A stretch of 64,000 nt of DNA from CALINF01 sp039980455 (GCA_039980455.1 JBDXCG010000003.1:1736001-1800000); one strand, 5' to 3'. Counted from the first letter of the stretch, positions 53,050 through 62,820 are shown. Numbers and translations are program-made. Notes: generated by a model from the sequence alone, not told the origin.

Positions 53050-55128
53050 GTGCTCAAAACGCCGGAGGTAAAGGTGCGCTACCGCGCATTCATCAGTCAC
53101 AGCCACAGCGACGTCAAATTTGCGGCGTGGCTACAGCGCGCTATAGAAACCTGGCGGGTTCCGTCTCGCCTTCGTGACCAACTAGGCTACTCTCGCATCA
53201 AGCCGGTGTTTCGTGATCGCACTGATTTACGGGCGGCATCGAGTTTGGGCGAGTCGCTGGAAGAGGCTCTGAAGAATAGTTCTGCGCTCATTACTGTGTG
53301 TTCAAACGACGCAGCAGATTCCGAGTGGGTGGGCAAAGAAGTAGAGCGTTATCGTCAATTCAACCCCGACGCGCCCATCCTACCGATAATTGCCAGCGGC
53401 GAACCACCACATTGCTTTCCAGAACAATTGCTCATAGATAATGACGGCAATGCCCTGGAGCCACTAGCTGCGGATGCACGCGAAGGATTTGATGGCAAGC
53501 GCGACGCCCTACTAAAAACTATCGCCGGCATTATTGACGTTGATTTCGATGCACTTAAACAACGAGATTTTCGCCGTAGACAACAGAGATTGGGGGCGGT
53601 TGCCGCGATTGCTACCAGCATAGCAGCCGTAACCCTGTATCTGGCGCTTGTAGCTATGGAAGCACGTGATGACGCGAACAGACGACGCGAACAAGCTGAC
53701 GATCTCATTGCATTTATGTTGGGTGACCTACGCGACAAACTGGAACCGATTGGCAAGCTAGAGGTACTGGATGCTGTTGGCGAGAAGGCGTTAGGGTATT
53801 TCTCTGAACTGGACGGGGGGGACATAACACCGGAGGTAACCCTTAAGCATGCAATGGCCATTCGCCAGATAGGCGAGGTACAAATGGCCCAAGGAAACCT
53901 TCAGGATGCCTTTGCGTCTTTTGAAAAGTCTCTGGCAATCCTCACCAAGGTGCGCGTAGATAGCCCCGGCACAGATCGGGTGAGCTACGAAATTGCGCAA
54001 AGCGAATTCTGGCTTGGCTACGTACATTACGAACAACTGGAGATCGATTCGGCCAGACAACGTTTCCGGAATTACCTTGTCGAAGCACGCAATTTGGTCG
54101 CACAGAACCCGGACTCGCTAGAGTATTTAACAGAGCTGCAATCGAGCAATGTGAATCTTGGTGCGCTGGAGCTTGAGGCTTCAAACTATGTTGAAGCAGA
54201 GAACTACCTACTTGCTGCGCTTGAGGTCTTAGAGTCTTACGAGGATAAGCTGGACACCATCCAGCGTTTGAATGAGAGGCACCAGTTATATTCCTGGCTG
54301 GGTGAAATCGCCAACGAGGCTGGCGATCTAGAACGTGCAAAAGAGCAGTACGCAAAAGAGTTAGAAACACTAAAGTCGCTGGTTGCGCAATCTGATAACC
54401 AGACTTTTCGCGAGATGTTAAGCCATTCGGCGCGGAGGCTTGCAGCGATTGAAATGTGGATAGGGTCTCTTACTGTCGCAATAGAGTATGCCGAACTTGC
54501 GACTAAGCTCTCAGGAGAGCTCATCGAGCACGATACTGAAAACTACTACTGGCTAAATGGGCATAGCAATGCATTAGTGTGGCATAGCCAGATTTTAGCT
54601 GCTTCAGGTGATCGCAGGGAGGCGCTCTCTGCTGCTAAAAGTGCTTATGAAGCATCTCAAAAGCTGCGTGTGATGGCGCCAGATCGCCTCGATAGTTGGA
54701 CGTCAGTGGGAGACGCCGCAACCCGGCTCGCCAGCGCATTGATGGCCGATGACCAGCCCTCATCGGCAGATAAAATTGTATCGACTGCTCTGGCAGATCT
54801 TAATGGCAGAAATGGCAACGAAGACTCCAGCATAGTTGAGGCCGCGTATGCCGAACTGCATTTGATACAAGGAGATCTTCTATTGCGAGAGGGTAATCTA
54901 GCATTGGCAAATCAGGCGTGGAAAACAAGCCTGGAAATGGCGACGTTCAACGCGGAAATTGGCCCGGGAGTGAGTAAATTGCTCCTGCTGCATGCACTCC
55001 ATACACGATTGCAGCAGAGGGACGAAGCTAACGCAGCGTGGGAATCACTCGGCGCTATGGGCATTACAGAAAGGCGGCGCACTTCGTTAGCCTCAGTCTA
55101 TATCAATCCACCCGAACAAAGTCTGTAA
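53050..55128 (+). CDS. TIR-domain protein with membrane helix and TPR repeats
   Basis: A 692-residue protein started at GTG 53050 (AGAGG 5 bases upstream). Residues about 8-170 are a TIR domain: YRAFISHSHSD, RDRTDL, then ALITVCSNDAADSEWVGKEVERY, where the W93 and E97 of the S-x-W-x-x-x-E helix match the position of the NADase glutamate in enzymatic TIRs. A membrane helix spans about 182-203 and is followed by an RRREQADDLIAFML linker. The rest is TPR repeats. Related TIR-TM-TPR proteins occur in bacteria as presumed signalling or defence proteins. No caspase, NLR or other defence effector gene adjoins it, so a defence role is not supported by context. Confidence 0.88.
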   Translation: MLKTPEVKVRYRAFISHSHSDVKFAAWLQRAIETWRVPSRLRDQLGYSRIKPVFRDRTDLRAASSLGESLEEALKNSSALITVCSNDAADSEWVGKEVERYRQFNPDAPILPIIASGEPPHCFPEQLLIDNDGNALEPLAADAREGFDGKRDALLKTIAGIIDVDFDALKQRDFRRRQQRLGAVAAIATSIAAVTLYLALVAMEARDDANRRREQADDLIAFMLGDLRDKLEPIGKLEVLDAVGEKALGYFSELDGGDITPEVTLKHAMAIRQIGEVQMAQGNLQDAFASFEKSLAILTKVRVDSPGTDRVSYEIAQSEFWLGYVHYEQLEIDSARQRFRNYLVEARNLVAQNPDSLEYLTELQSSNVNLGALELEASNYVEAENYLLAALEVLESYEDKLDTIQRLNERHQLYSWLGEIANEAGDLERAKEQYAKELETLKSLVAQSDNQTFREMLSHSARRLAAIEMWIGSLTVAIEYAELATKLSGELIEHDTENYYWLNGHSNALVWHSQILAASGDRREALSAAKSAYEASQKLRVMAPDRLDSWTSVGDAATRLASALMADDQPSSADKIVSTALADLNGRNGNEDSSIVEAAYAELHLIQGDLLLREGNLALANQAWKTSLEMATFNAEIGPGVSKLLLLHALHTRLQQRDEANAAWESLGAMGITERRRTSLASVYINPPEQSL

Positions 55129-55294
55129 CTATGCTACGTCACCTTTGGGGACTGTGTAATCTCAACCGTACGGATTTGCACTAAACGAAAGTGCGTCTAG
55201 GATAAAGATGCGGTAACACAGTCGACGTGAGGCGCACTTATGGCAGCGCCAGCACGCGATTCATCAACCCAATCAGTGATCTGGAGTTACTACA

Positions 55295-55642
55295 ATGGCG
55301 ACCCTTGAAATTTCGATTGATGCTACGACTTTCACAATGACCGACGGCCCAACTGGGGCCACAGTTTCGTCCGACGGAGATATCGATCTGAGCGCGGTAA
55401 ATGAGCCCGATATCGATATCAAGTGGACACTCATTGATGGCAGGAAATTCAGAAAGAAAAAGGGCATTGTTGTGTCTGGAAATGGAAAAGACAAAATTTT
55501 CACTAATTTTACACGGTGGTCGGACCAAAAATCGTTTAGCGTTACCGACGCCAACCCAGATAACGACAACGATACGGACTTCACTTACAAAGTGAAGACC
55601 AAAACGTCTGAGATCGACCCCAAGATTAAGAACCGCAATTGA
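55295..55642 (+). CDS. Small acidic protein of unknown function
   Basis: A 115-residue soluble protein with no signal peptide or membrane segment. It is beta-rich by pattern (MATLEISIDATTFTMTDGP, then PDIDIKWTLIDGRKF) and carries an Asp/Asn-rich NPDNDNDTDF loop. CTGGAG precedes ATG 55295. I recognise no family. The antisense frame 55238-55735 is less protein-like and was rejected. Confidence 0.6.
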   Translation: MATLEISIDATTFTMTDGPTGATVSSDGDIDLSAVNEPDIDIKWTLIDGRKFRKKKGIVVSGNGKDKIFTNFTRWSDQKSFSVTDANPDNDNDTDFTYKVKTKTSEIDPKIKNRN

Positions 55643-55801
55643 CGATGGAACAAACCGAGAAGCTCTATCCCCTAACATCCTTGGAATGTAGCACTCCAGT
55701 TGTGTTAGATTTGCTCTGAAAATATGTTCGCACATTTAGATGTAACTATCTGGCGATTCATGGAAACCGCCCAGCAATCGACGCACGAAGAGAAATCTCG
55801 G

Positions 55802-56569
55802 ATGAAGACACTCAGATCTACGTTTCTGGTGATCACACTGATCGCCTGGGGGTTTAACCCAGCAAACGCCCAAGATTTGGTCTATGTCGCAGTGGAACCC
55901 TGCCGCGTGGCAGATACACGCGATTCGTCAATGGGCATTGTAAGAGCCGGAACTAACCGGAACTTCCGAGTAACCGGTAGCGCCGAGGACTTAGCTGATC
56001 AGGGTGGTCGTGTGGAATGCACCAACCCCAAGGGTGAGGAACCTCCCGCTGCAGTTGCGGCGTATATCATCGCTGTGCCTCCTGAGAATTCAAGCGGTAA
56101 TGGTGTTCTAGCTGCCTACCCCTCTGACCAACCTGTTCCAGAAGCGGGCTCTGGCTCCACGGTGAATTTTCGCAAAGACCAAGTGGTGGGTAATACTACG
56201 ATTGCCACAATTTGCACTGGAGACGAGTGCCCCTCTGATGGGGAGCTAGCGGTACTGGCACGCGCTTCCGACCAGCACGTTGTAATTGATGTTCAGGGTT
56301 ATTTTTATTCACAGAAAGCAGCGCCCGGCTATGCCGTGGTAGAGCTTCCGTTCGCTGGAGTAAACCGAAGATCTATCACAGTCGAGGCCAGGTGCCCCAA
56401 CGGCAAAAACGTACTAAGCGGTGGCGCCAACCTTGTGAATTCAAGCTGGATTATGGATGGCACTTATCCATCACCTGACCGCGCAGGCTGGCGAGCCAGT
56501 TTCAAGACCCCGGGAGACACGTTCAGCGTCGCCGGTACTGTGTGGGCGATCTGCGCAACGCTTCAATGA
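55802..56569 (+). CDS. Secreted protein with PCRVxDTR motif
   Basis: A 255-residue protein. ATG 55802 is preferred because it opens a proper signal peptide (ending NPANAQ); the frame runs back to 55724. The mature protein begins VYVAVEPCRVADTRDS, a motif seen in many secreted proteins of unknown role from actinobacteria, planctomycetes and proteobacteria, and has a VVIDVQGYFY strand typical of the same group. A C-terminal cysteine-bearing part (RCPNGKNVLSGGA, ICATL) follows. Surface or extracellular role is inferred. Confidence 0.7.
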   Translation: MKTLRSTFLVITLIAWGFNPANAQDLVYVAVEPCRVADTRDSSMGIVRAGTNRNFRVTGSAEDLADQGGRVECTNPKGEEPPAAVAAYIIAVPPENSSGNGVLAAYPSDQPVPEAGSGSTVNFRKDQVVGNTTIATICTGDECPSDGELAVLARASDQHVVIDVQGYFYSQKAAPGYAVVELPFAGVNRRSITVEARCPNGKNVLSGGANLVNSSWIMDGTYPSPDRAGWRASFKTPGDTFSVAGTVWAICATLQ

Positions 56570-56644
56570 GCGTTAGCTAGGACCGCCCTCCTAACCTCTC
56601 AACTTCCTTACTGAATCGTCTCAGAGAGCATCCAGAATTCGTCA

Positions 56645-57763
56645 TTAGGTCGAGAGGTACTGCGACAGATTTTGATGAAAGTGCACGATCGCCTTTTCAA
56701 ACCGTCCGAAGGTAAGATGCTGATTCGCCTTCGTGCTTAAGCCAATCTGAATCGCGCATGCGGCCGCACGATCCTCATCCAGACCGGAGTTTGTCACAAA
56801 CTCGGCATCTCGCTTTGCTTCGTCTAGCTCAACACTCTTTCCAATTGAAGTCGTATTGGTAAGTCGATAGATCAAAAGCTTGCTGCGCGATGGGCTAAGC
56901 GGTTCGAGCACTGTCATCGTTGAATGCTTGGACAGTATCGATATATGAACATTGGGGAACAGTTGATACACCGAGGTGACCATGCCGTCGAGACGCCGTT
57001 CGCCCGGATCAAGCGCACGCAGTTTCTCAATACGCTTAAAAGGAAATACGATTCGGGAGTTAGCGCCAAAATTTTCAACTACATTGGTGTTGTCGAGCCC
57101 ATAAGGATAGAAGCTTTGCTTGTGCAAAGCCTTAATGTGGTAGCCCTCCAGCGAGGTCTCCGCTATCAGTTTCCAGTTAGCCTCATCTGTATACTCGTTT
57201 TGATCGAAGAAGCTTTGCTCTTTTGAAAAAAACTCTGGCATGTCTTTCAGCATGGCGGAATCTATTGCGCCACTTTGATTTACATAGACTAAACCGCCCT
57301 TCTCGAGTGCAGCAATTTCAACTAAACCGTTTTCCTGCGGCTTCACCTCAGGGAACCCCTCTTCGCCAGGTATATGTCTTAACTTCCCATCAAGACCATA
57401 AGTCCAAGCATGGTAGGGGCAGACGAATGCACGAGCACATCCACTCTCGCCCGCAACCGGCATGCCGCGATGGCGACACGCGTTAATAAAGGCGCGAACC
57501 AGCCCATCATCTCCTCTCACTACAACTATTGGAGTACCCGCGGCAGTTCTCGCCACGTAATCACCATTCTCTCTAACCATTGCAGAAGGGCAGAAAGGAA
57601 CAGGCATGCGCCTTAACAGCGCTATTTCTGATTCGAAGCGCTCATCAGATAGATAACTCGAAACAGGCTCTTTCCAGACTGCTTCGCCAAGATCAGTCGT
57701 TTTGTTATCTATGTGCTCAAACACACGCTCAATCACTTGCTGGTCATTTAATAGAGAACTCAT
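56645..57763 (-). CDS. Rieske non-heme iron oxygenase, alpha subunit
   Basis: A 372-residue protein. The Rieske 2Fe-2S ligands are C96, H98, C115 and H118 in CRHRGMPVAG and CPYHAWTYGLDG. The mononuclear iron ligands H209 and H214 lie in ETSLEGYHIKALH. It belongs to the ring-hydroxylating dioxygenase or demethylase group and should act with a separate reductase, not present here. The substrate is unknown. Its nearest neighbours are the TetR regulator and the GST gene, which could form a small xenobiotic-response cluster. Confidence 0.92.
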   Translation of the reverse strand: MSSLLNDQQVIERVFEHIDNKTTDLGEAVWKEPVSSYLSDERFESEIALLRRMPVPFCPSAMVRENGDYVARTAAGTPIVVVRGDDGLVRAFINACRHRGMPVAGESGCARAFVCPYHAWTYGLDGKLRHIPGEEGFPEVKPQENGLVEIAALEKGGLVYVNQSGAIDSAMLKDMPEFFSKEQSFFDQNEYTDEANWKLIAETSLEGYHIKALHKQSFYPYGLDNTNVVENFGANSRIVFPFKRIEKLRALDPGERRLDGMVTSVYQLFPNVHISILSKHSTMTVLEPLSPSRSKLLIYRLTNTTSIGKSVELDEAKRDAEFVTNSGLDEDRAAACAIQIGLSTKANQHLTFGRFEKAIVHFHQNLSQYLST

Positions 57764-57938
57764 GCTGGTTTCCTAGTTAGCAGGCTAAGCTTGAAGAAGT
57801 GATGGCAAGTTAACATATCGGAAGAGGTAATATCGCAATGCCGTGCCACAAGATTGGCTATCGAAATTCCTTGGGATAGGCGCTCACTGGCTCATGGGCT
57901 GGTGCAGCAACTATCGACCCGCTTTAGGCACCCGCTCT

Positions 57939-58547
57939 TTACGGGTTGGTACCCTCAGAGGACAAAATTGAGTCGATCGAGTAGCGTGCCAGTGTTCGCA
58001 GGCTGGCTTTACTCTCACCGCTCCTGGCACGCACTGCAATACTTTGTAGCGTTGCTTGTAGCATTTGTGCTGCCAGCTTGGGCTGTGCTTTCGCGGGTAA
58101 GTCGCCCTCATCTTTGGCTTTGAGCAATCGCTCAGCGAATCGGGTGTCCAGTAGCGCGATGAGCGCCTTTAGGTCCTTGCCCACCTCAGGGTGACTAACA
58201 GCCGCACTTGGCGCTGTACAGATCGCCAGGCAGCCCAGCGGTGGATTATTTCCGAAGTACACTTCAATTGCCTGATCGAAGAAGGCATACAACCCCGCCT
58301 GCAGCGACTTCCCTGACTGAAACATTCCCAGCATGCTTTGCTCGAGCTGCGTACGATAGTGTTCGAGAGAGCGCCGGTAGATCGCCTCTTTGTTGCCAAA
58401 AGCGTTGTAGATACTGGGACGATTCATTCTCATGGCAATCGCCAGGTCATCCAGCGAAGTAGCCGCTAGCCCCTTCTCCCAAAACAGGGTCATTGCACCA
58501 GTGAGCGCCAGCTCTTCATCAAACTTCCTGGGTCTGCCGCGAGCCAT
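57939..58547 (-). CDS. TetR-family transcription regulator
   Basis: A 202-residue protein started at 58547 (M at GRPRKF); 58565 adds six residues. The N-terminal DNA-binding helix-turn-helix is SLDDLAIAMRMNRPSIYNAF, followed by a C-terminal ligand-binding half with AxxSHPEVG and a TetR_C-type GCLAICTAPSA segment seen in TetR/AcrR regulators of the C_33 kind. It is divergent from the GST gene at 58629 with 81 bases between, and probably represses that gene and itself. Confidence 0.88.
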   Translation of the reverse strand: MARGRPRKFDEELALTGAMTLFWEKGLAATSLDDLAIAMRMNRPSIYNAFGNKEAIYRRSLEHYRTQLEQSMLGMFQSGKSLQAGLYAFFDQAIEVYFGNNPPLGCLAICTAPSAAVSHPEVGKDLKALIALLDTRFAERLLKAKDEGDLPAKAQPKLAAQMLQATLQSIAVRARSGESKASLRTLARYSIDSILSSEGTNP

Positions 58548-58573
58548 ATATGTACCGTTCCGCATATTAGTTA

Positions 58574-58602
58574 TTGACGATAGCTTATTTTATGCGAAAT
58601 AA
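58574..58602 (+). promoter_or_regulatory. Candidate promoter of the GST gene in the TetR-GST intergenic region
   Basis: TTGACG (58574-58579) is followed after 17 bases by AAATAA (58597-58602). It lies in the 81-base divergent gap where the TetR operator is expected. The -10 match is weak. Confidence 0.35.
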
Positions 58603-58628
58603 TACAAAAAAGCATACTGGAGATTGCA

Positions 58629-59552
58629 ATGGCCTTGGTTGAAAATCCCAAAAGTCCGATCGTTGGTAAGATCAAGGGCATTCATTTGTTTCACTATGAC
58701 GGCGCGCCCTGCGCTCAGCGGGTGCGGTTTGCACTGCACGAGAAAGGCCTGACACGAGGCCGCGAAGTGAAGTTTGACGCCGATGATGCGGCTAGCTGCG
58801 CGGCGCAAGATGGCGCCTGGGTAAGCCGCCAGGTATCGCTCGTAAAAAAGGAACACATGACCGAAGTGTACTCGCTGATTCAACCGAATCTGGTTGTGCC
58901 CGCCCTAGTGCATGACGGCAAGCTGCATGTGGAGTCAATGGAGATCATTGAGTACCTCGACGATGCGTTCGGCGGCGCTCCCCTAGTACCAAAGCAGGAT
59001 TCCGCCGCAATGGAAGACGCCATCGCACTTACAAAGCTTGGCAAAGAATTGCATCGGTCGATTCGATTTGTCACGTTTCGCTGGGGTCTACGAGGGCTCG
59101 CCAGACTCTCAAAAGGGGATGAGCAGCAGCTACGGGAACTGCTAAAAAACAGCAGTGACGCTGAGCAGCTAGTGGACTTTTATGAAGGCTATGACAATCA
59201 ATCTATTCCAGAGCACGTCTATGAACAGCATCTTGAGAGGCTGAATATGGCGTTTAAGGATCATGAACAACGGCTGGCTGATGGTCGCATGTTTTTGACA
59301 GGTGATGATCTCACGATGGCGGATGTTATCTGGGCAATGAAAACTCTGCGACTAACCGAGTGTGACTACCCGTTTGAGCAACTTTTCCCCAACTATTTTG
59401 GCTGGTACCAGCGGATATCAAAGCGCCCTTCTTTCAGGGAAGGCGTAATGGGCAAACATCAATTCATGAGCACTGCGTTTCGCGCGAAAGCCAAACTGGA
59501 AAACATACTCGGCATCGGCTTGAAGCGAGAGGTACTAAAACGTGTTGCCTGA
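58629..59552 (+). CDS. Glutathione S-transferase family protein
   Basis: A 307-residue protein with a thioredoxin-like N-terminal half (LFHYDGAPCAQRVRFALHEKGL, then NLVVPALVHDGKLHVESMEIIEYLDD with the glutathione-binding Glu-Ser) and a C-terminal helical half with DDLTMADVIWAMKTLRL. Its C25 area (PCAQR) suggests a cysteine-type site. It is the first gene to the right of TetR and likely regulated by it. The next gene overlaps its stop. Confidence 0.9.
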   Translation: MALVENPKSPIVGKIKGIHLFHYDGAPCAQRVRFALHEKGLTRGREVKFDADDAASCAAQDGAWVSRQVSLVKKEHMTEVYSLIQPNLVVPALVHDGKLHVESMEIIEYLDDAFGGAPLVPKQDSAAMEDAIALTKLGKELHRSIRFVTFRWGLRGLARLSKGDEQQLRELLKNSSDAEQLVDFYEGYDNQSIPEHVYEQHLERLNMAFKDHEQRLADGRMFLTGDDLTMADVIWAMKTLRLTECDYPFEQLFPNYFGWYQRISKRPSFREGVMGKHQFMSTAFRAKAKLENILGIGLKREVLKRVA

Positions 59553-59985
59553 AATGCTTGATGTAGTTATTGGCATTATCCTAGGCATTGTTTTTGTGTG
59601 CCCAACAATCTACATGATTCAAAAGCGGGGGTTTGATGACTGGGCATGGCCCCTGTTTCTAGCAAGTCTGCCAATCTGGTATATGTTGTTCGGGGTTCTG
59701 GCCCTGGATGGGAAAGCGATTGCGCTCGAGCTTCTTGTTGGCTTGCCCTACCTCATTACCGCCTATGTTACCTGGCGTATGCGCTCTAATGTGACACTCA
59801 TAGTGCTTGGGATTGCCTGGCTCAGTCACGGCTTCTATGACTACTACCACGATGTTTTCTTTGTGAACCCGGGCGTGTTTGGATGGTACCCGGCATTTTG
59901 TGCAGTGGTTGATATGGCGGTGGGCAGCTACTTGCTCTATCGTGGCTCTGTCGGCGAGGATACCCCAGATATCACCAAGACGTAG
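59542..59985 (+). CDS. Polytopic membrane protein of unknown function
   Basis: A 147-residue protein with about five membrane helices. GTG 59542 overlaps the GST stop and has GAGAGG 9 bases upstream; ATG 59554 is an alternative. The pair WLSHGFYDYYHD and FGWYPAFCAVVDMAVG are candidate functional segments, but I recognise no family. Translational overlap ties it to the GST gene. Confidence 0.6.
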   Translation: MLPEMLDVVIGIILGIVFVCPTIYMIQKRGFDDWAWPLFLASLPIWYMLFGVLALDGKAIALELLVGLPYLITAYVTWRMRSNVTLIVLGIAWLSHGFYDYYHDVFFVNPGVFGWYPAFCAVVDMAVGSYLLYRGSVGEDTPDITKT

Positions 59986-60041
59986 ACGACTTCAGTGTAG
60001 CCAGATATCTCAGGGCAACTGCAGCGGCAGGAATCAAACAT

Positions 60042-60950
60042 ATGGCTGAGGCCCTCCCTCCTACACCCAAAGCTGAGTTGCTAATTGATGCCGCTCTGGC
60101 CAATACCCTACTCGAATCCCAACATCCCGACTTGCTTGGGCTGAGTATCGAGATAGTAGAGTCCGGCTGGGACAACGCCATGATTCGACTAGGAAGTGAT
60201 CTAGCCCTTCGCCTTCCACGCCGATCTGCCGCCGATCCTCTCGTATTGAGCGAGCAATTATGGCTTCCAGTATTGGCGCCCAGACTAACGCTACCCGTTC
60301 CTACACCTCTGCGGATAGGCACCCCCACGGCAGTCTACCCATTTCACTGGAGCGTTTTACATTGGCTACCGGGAGAAGCAAGCGATGTCTCGCCGCCTGA
60401 CAGCAGCGAGGCAAGTCGCTTCGCGCAATTCCTTCGCTCCTTACACGATATGAAAGTTGACTCATACCCGCCGAAAAACCCTGTACGCGACTGCCCTCTT
60501 ACAGATAAAAAGCTCGATACAGAGAAACGACTTGAGTTTCTGGGCAGCAAAACAGACTGGATAACACCCCAGATAATGGCTACCTGGAATGCTGCACTTG
60601 CAGCTCGCATCGACCTGCCAACCAGTTGGATTCATGGCGATCTTCACTCTCGCAATGTACTGGTTTTTAATCACAAGCTGTCGGCCATCATCGATTGGGG
60701 CGACATGTGTGGAGGTGATCCTGCCACAGACCTCGCTGCAATCTGGTCGTTATTTGAGGATGAAGGTGCAAGGAACTGTGTGCTTAACGCCTACGGAGTA
60801 AGCGCGTCAACTAAAGCCCGGGCGATGGGTTGGGCTGTATTTTTTGGAGCAATTCTCGGAGCCACAGGATTAAAAGACTCACCTCGACATGCCCAAATTA
60901 GCAAGACCATACTAGAGCGAGTGCACCGCGACTATACCCCGCAATCCTAG
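60042..60950 (+). CDS. Aminoglycoside-phosphotransferase-family kinase
   Basis: A 302-residue protein. It has the catalytic Brenner-type loop WIHGDLHSRNVL (H198, D200) and the metal-binding IIDWGDMCGGDPATDLA. The N-terminal lobe has WDNAMIRLGSDLALRLPRR. The family phosphorylates aminoglycosides, macrolides, choline or other small alcohols, and nothing shows that this member confers resistance. It follows the GST/membrane pair by 56 bases and may be in the same transcript. Confidence 0.87.
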   Translation: MAEALPPTPKAELLIDAALANTLLESQHPDLLGLSIEIVESGWDNAMIRLGSDLALRLPRRSAADPLVLSEQLWLPVLAPRLTLPVPTPLRIGTPTAVYPFHWSVLHWLPGEASDVSPPDSSEASRFAQFLRSLHDMKVDSYPPKNPVRDCPLTDKKLDTEKRLEFLGSKTDWITPQIMATWNAALAARIDLPTSWIHGDLHSRNVLVFNHKLSAIIDWGDMCGGDPATDLAAIWSLFEDEGARNCVLNAYGVSASTKARAMGWAVFFGAILGATGLKDSPRHAQISKTILERVHRDYTPQS

Positions 60951-61112
60951 CGTAACGATACGGCTACGACCGGCGAGAAATCTGTTTTGTGGCCTGCTAC
61001 TGCAGCAGTGTTTGGGAGGATCTGAATATCTTCCAGCACCAACGTTAATGCGCCATCGTCAAAAGGAACTCGCTATACTCCATGGTAACGATACATACGA
61101 GACCAATAGCGC

Positions 61113-61733
61113 ATGCCTGAGAGCCGACACTTCTACGAGCCTAGCCAAGGTCACGGCCTTGCACATGATCCCTTCAACTCTATTGTGGCACCCAGGCCAA
61201 TCGGCTGGGTTTCCTCGCGGGATTCTGATGGAGCGCTGAATCTAGCGCCCTACAGCTTTTTCAATGCATTTAACTACCGCCCGCCAATTGTCGGGTTTTC
61301 CAGCATTGGCTATAAAGACTCTGTGCGCAATATGGCAGCTACCCGTTCTTTCTGCTGGAGCCTAGCCACCCGCTCACTCGCCGAAGCAATGAACGAGACA
61401 AGCGCCCCTGTGACGCCCGATGTGAATGAGTTCCAGCTAGCCGGACTCACTCCCCGTCTGTCACAGGTAATAGAGGTACCGCACGTTGCAGAGAGTCCGG
61501 TCTCGTTTGAATGCGCGGTCACACAGGTCGTTCAGCTAAAGGATGCCGGTGGAGGGGATCTTGATACGCATGTGGTATTCGGTGAAGTAGTTGGTGTTCA
61601 CATAGACAGTGATCTGATTCAGGACGGCGTCTACGATACCGTAGCTGCACAGCCTATTATGCGCGGCGGAGGTCTTGCTGATTATTTTACCATTTCAGAA
61701 GAAGCCCGGTTTCGAATGAATCGACCTGAATAG
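61113..61733 (+). CDS. Flavin reductase family protein (FMN-binding split barrel)
   Basis: A 206-residue protein. The start is at ATG 61113. The FMN-binding segment is NSIVAPRPIGWVSSRDSDGALNLAPYSFFNA, followed by AATRSFCWSLATRSLAEAMN. These are hallmarks of the flavin-reductase-like/RutF-HpaC clan. It may supply reduced flavin to an oxygenase, or be a self-contained reductase. No cognate oxygenase is adjacent. Confidence 0.9.
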   Translation: MPESRHFYEPSQGHGLAHDPFNSIVAPRPIGWVSSRDSDGALNLAPYSFFNAFNYRPPIVGFSSIGYKDSVRNMAATRSFCWSLATRSLAEAMNETSAPVTPDVNEFQLAGLTPRLSQVIEVPHVAESPVSFECAVTQVVQLKDAGGGDLDTHVVFGEVVGVHIDSDLIQDGVYDTVAAQPIMRGGGLADYFTISEEARFRMNRPE

Positions 61734-61829
61734 GGAGCCCCAGTTACGAATCATTGGAGCTTGCGGCAGATCAGGCGTACTTTTGCAGTGTGGTCAGCGC
61801 TCGCCGATGGTTAGAAACGCGTACCAGCA

Positions 61830-62762
61830 TTAGATCCGGTACTTGGATACCTGGCTATCATCCTCGCCCAGATCAGAAAAATTGTCGTCTACCCTGCTCT
61901 GAATATACTCGCGCCAACTAAACGGTCGATAGTGGGGGTTGCCGTCTGCCAGCTGCGGGTGAGGTTCGATGACGGCGTCGCGAGAAGGATGATAAAAATA
62001 GGGGGTGCTCATACGAGCACGCTTGGTCATAGGAATAACACGATGCACTGCAGCTTTGTAGTTATCGTTACTCCACGCTTGAACTGAGTCACCCAGGTTT
62101 ACGATTATGGTGCCAGCCTGTGGCGGCACATCAATCCATCCATCTTGCGTAGACTGCGTCTGCAGGCCACCGGTATCATCCTGCACCAACAGTGTAACCA
62201 GGCCGGGGTCAGTGTGATGGTGAAGAGCCATATCGCCCAGCGCTGTAACATTGTCGCGATCAGCCTTACCCAGTGGATCTTCCACAGGATAGTAATTCAG
62301 CCTGGCATTACTGTAGTCGGCGTCACCATACAATTGCTCACCCTGCAGACCAAGCGAGCGATGCAATAGCTCCATCACTGATGCTGCGATGACACTCATG
62401 GCTTCGTAATAGTCGCTTAGACTCTGGCGAAACTCGGGCATATCTGCCGGCCACTGATTGTGCTGATGACCCTTCCCCAGCGGTCTTGCGAAATCGAACA
62501 CTTGTTTTAGATCGCGTTTACGCTTGGTCAACTCTCGGTCGTAATATCCCAATGGCTTGTCAGCCGTTCGTTCTATCGCAAGCAACTGCTGCCGTGGGCT
62601 GGCAAAAAATCTAGCCGATTGCTGCCACATGGCGTCGATCACATCATCTGCGCCATGACCGGTTAGAAGAAAGAAACCGTGATCCCGGCAGGCGGCATCG
62701 AGTGCCACGCGTGTTTTCTCATCGTGGGCTTTTTGCAGGTCAACTAATGGGACACTTTTCAC
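61830..62762 (-). CDS. 2-oxoglutarate/Fe(II) oxygenase, isopenicillin-N-synthase-like
   Basis: A 310-residue paralogue of the protein at 39733. The iron triad lies in MALHHHTDPGLVTLLVQD and HRVIPMTKRARMSTPYF, the latter also holding the Arg-x-Ser cosubstrate motif. CRDHGFFLLTGHGADD opens the N-terminal domain. It probably oxidises a small molecule. It faces away from the flavin reductase gene. The presence of two such genes in the window fits a broad oxidative repertoire. Confidence 0.9.
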   Translation of the reverse strand: MKSVPLVDLQKAHDEKTRVALDAACRDHGFFLLTGHGADDVIDAMWQQSARFFASPRQQLLAIERTADKPLGYYDRELTKRKRDLKQVFDFARPLGKGHQHNQWPADMPEFRQSLSDYYEAMSVIAASVMELLHRSLGLQGEQLYGDADYSNARLNYYPVEDPLGKADRDNVTALGDMALHHHTDPGLVTLLVQDDTGGLQTQSTQDGWIDVPPQAGTIIVNLGDSVQAWSNDNYKAAVHRVIPMTKRARMSTPYFYHPSRDAVIEPHPQLADGNPHYRPFSWREYIQSRVDDNFSDLGEDDSQVSKYRI

Positions 62763-62820
62763 TACACGCTCTCTTTTTCCTAAGGTTTAGTCGCAGCACT
62801 TCCTGCTCCAGACACTGGTA

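Noticed and set aside
55238..55735. 165-codon leftward frame over the small acidic protein gene
   Set aside because: The rightward frame has a ribosome site and a more protein-like composition.
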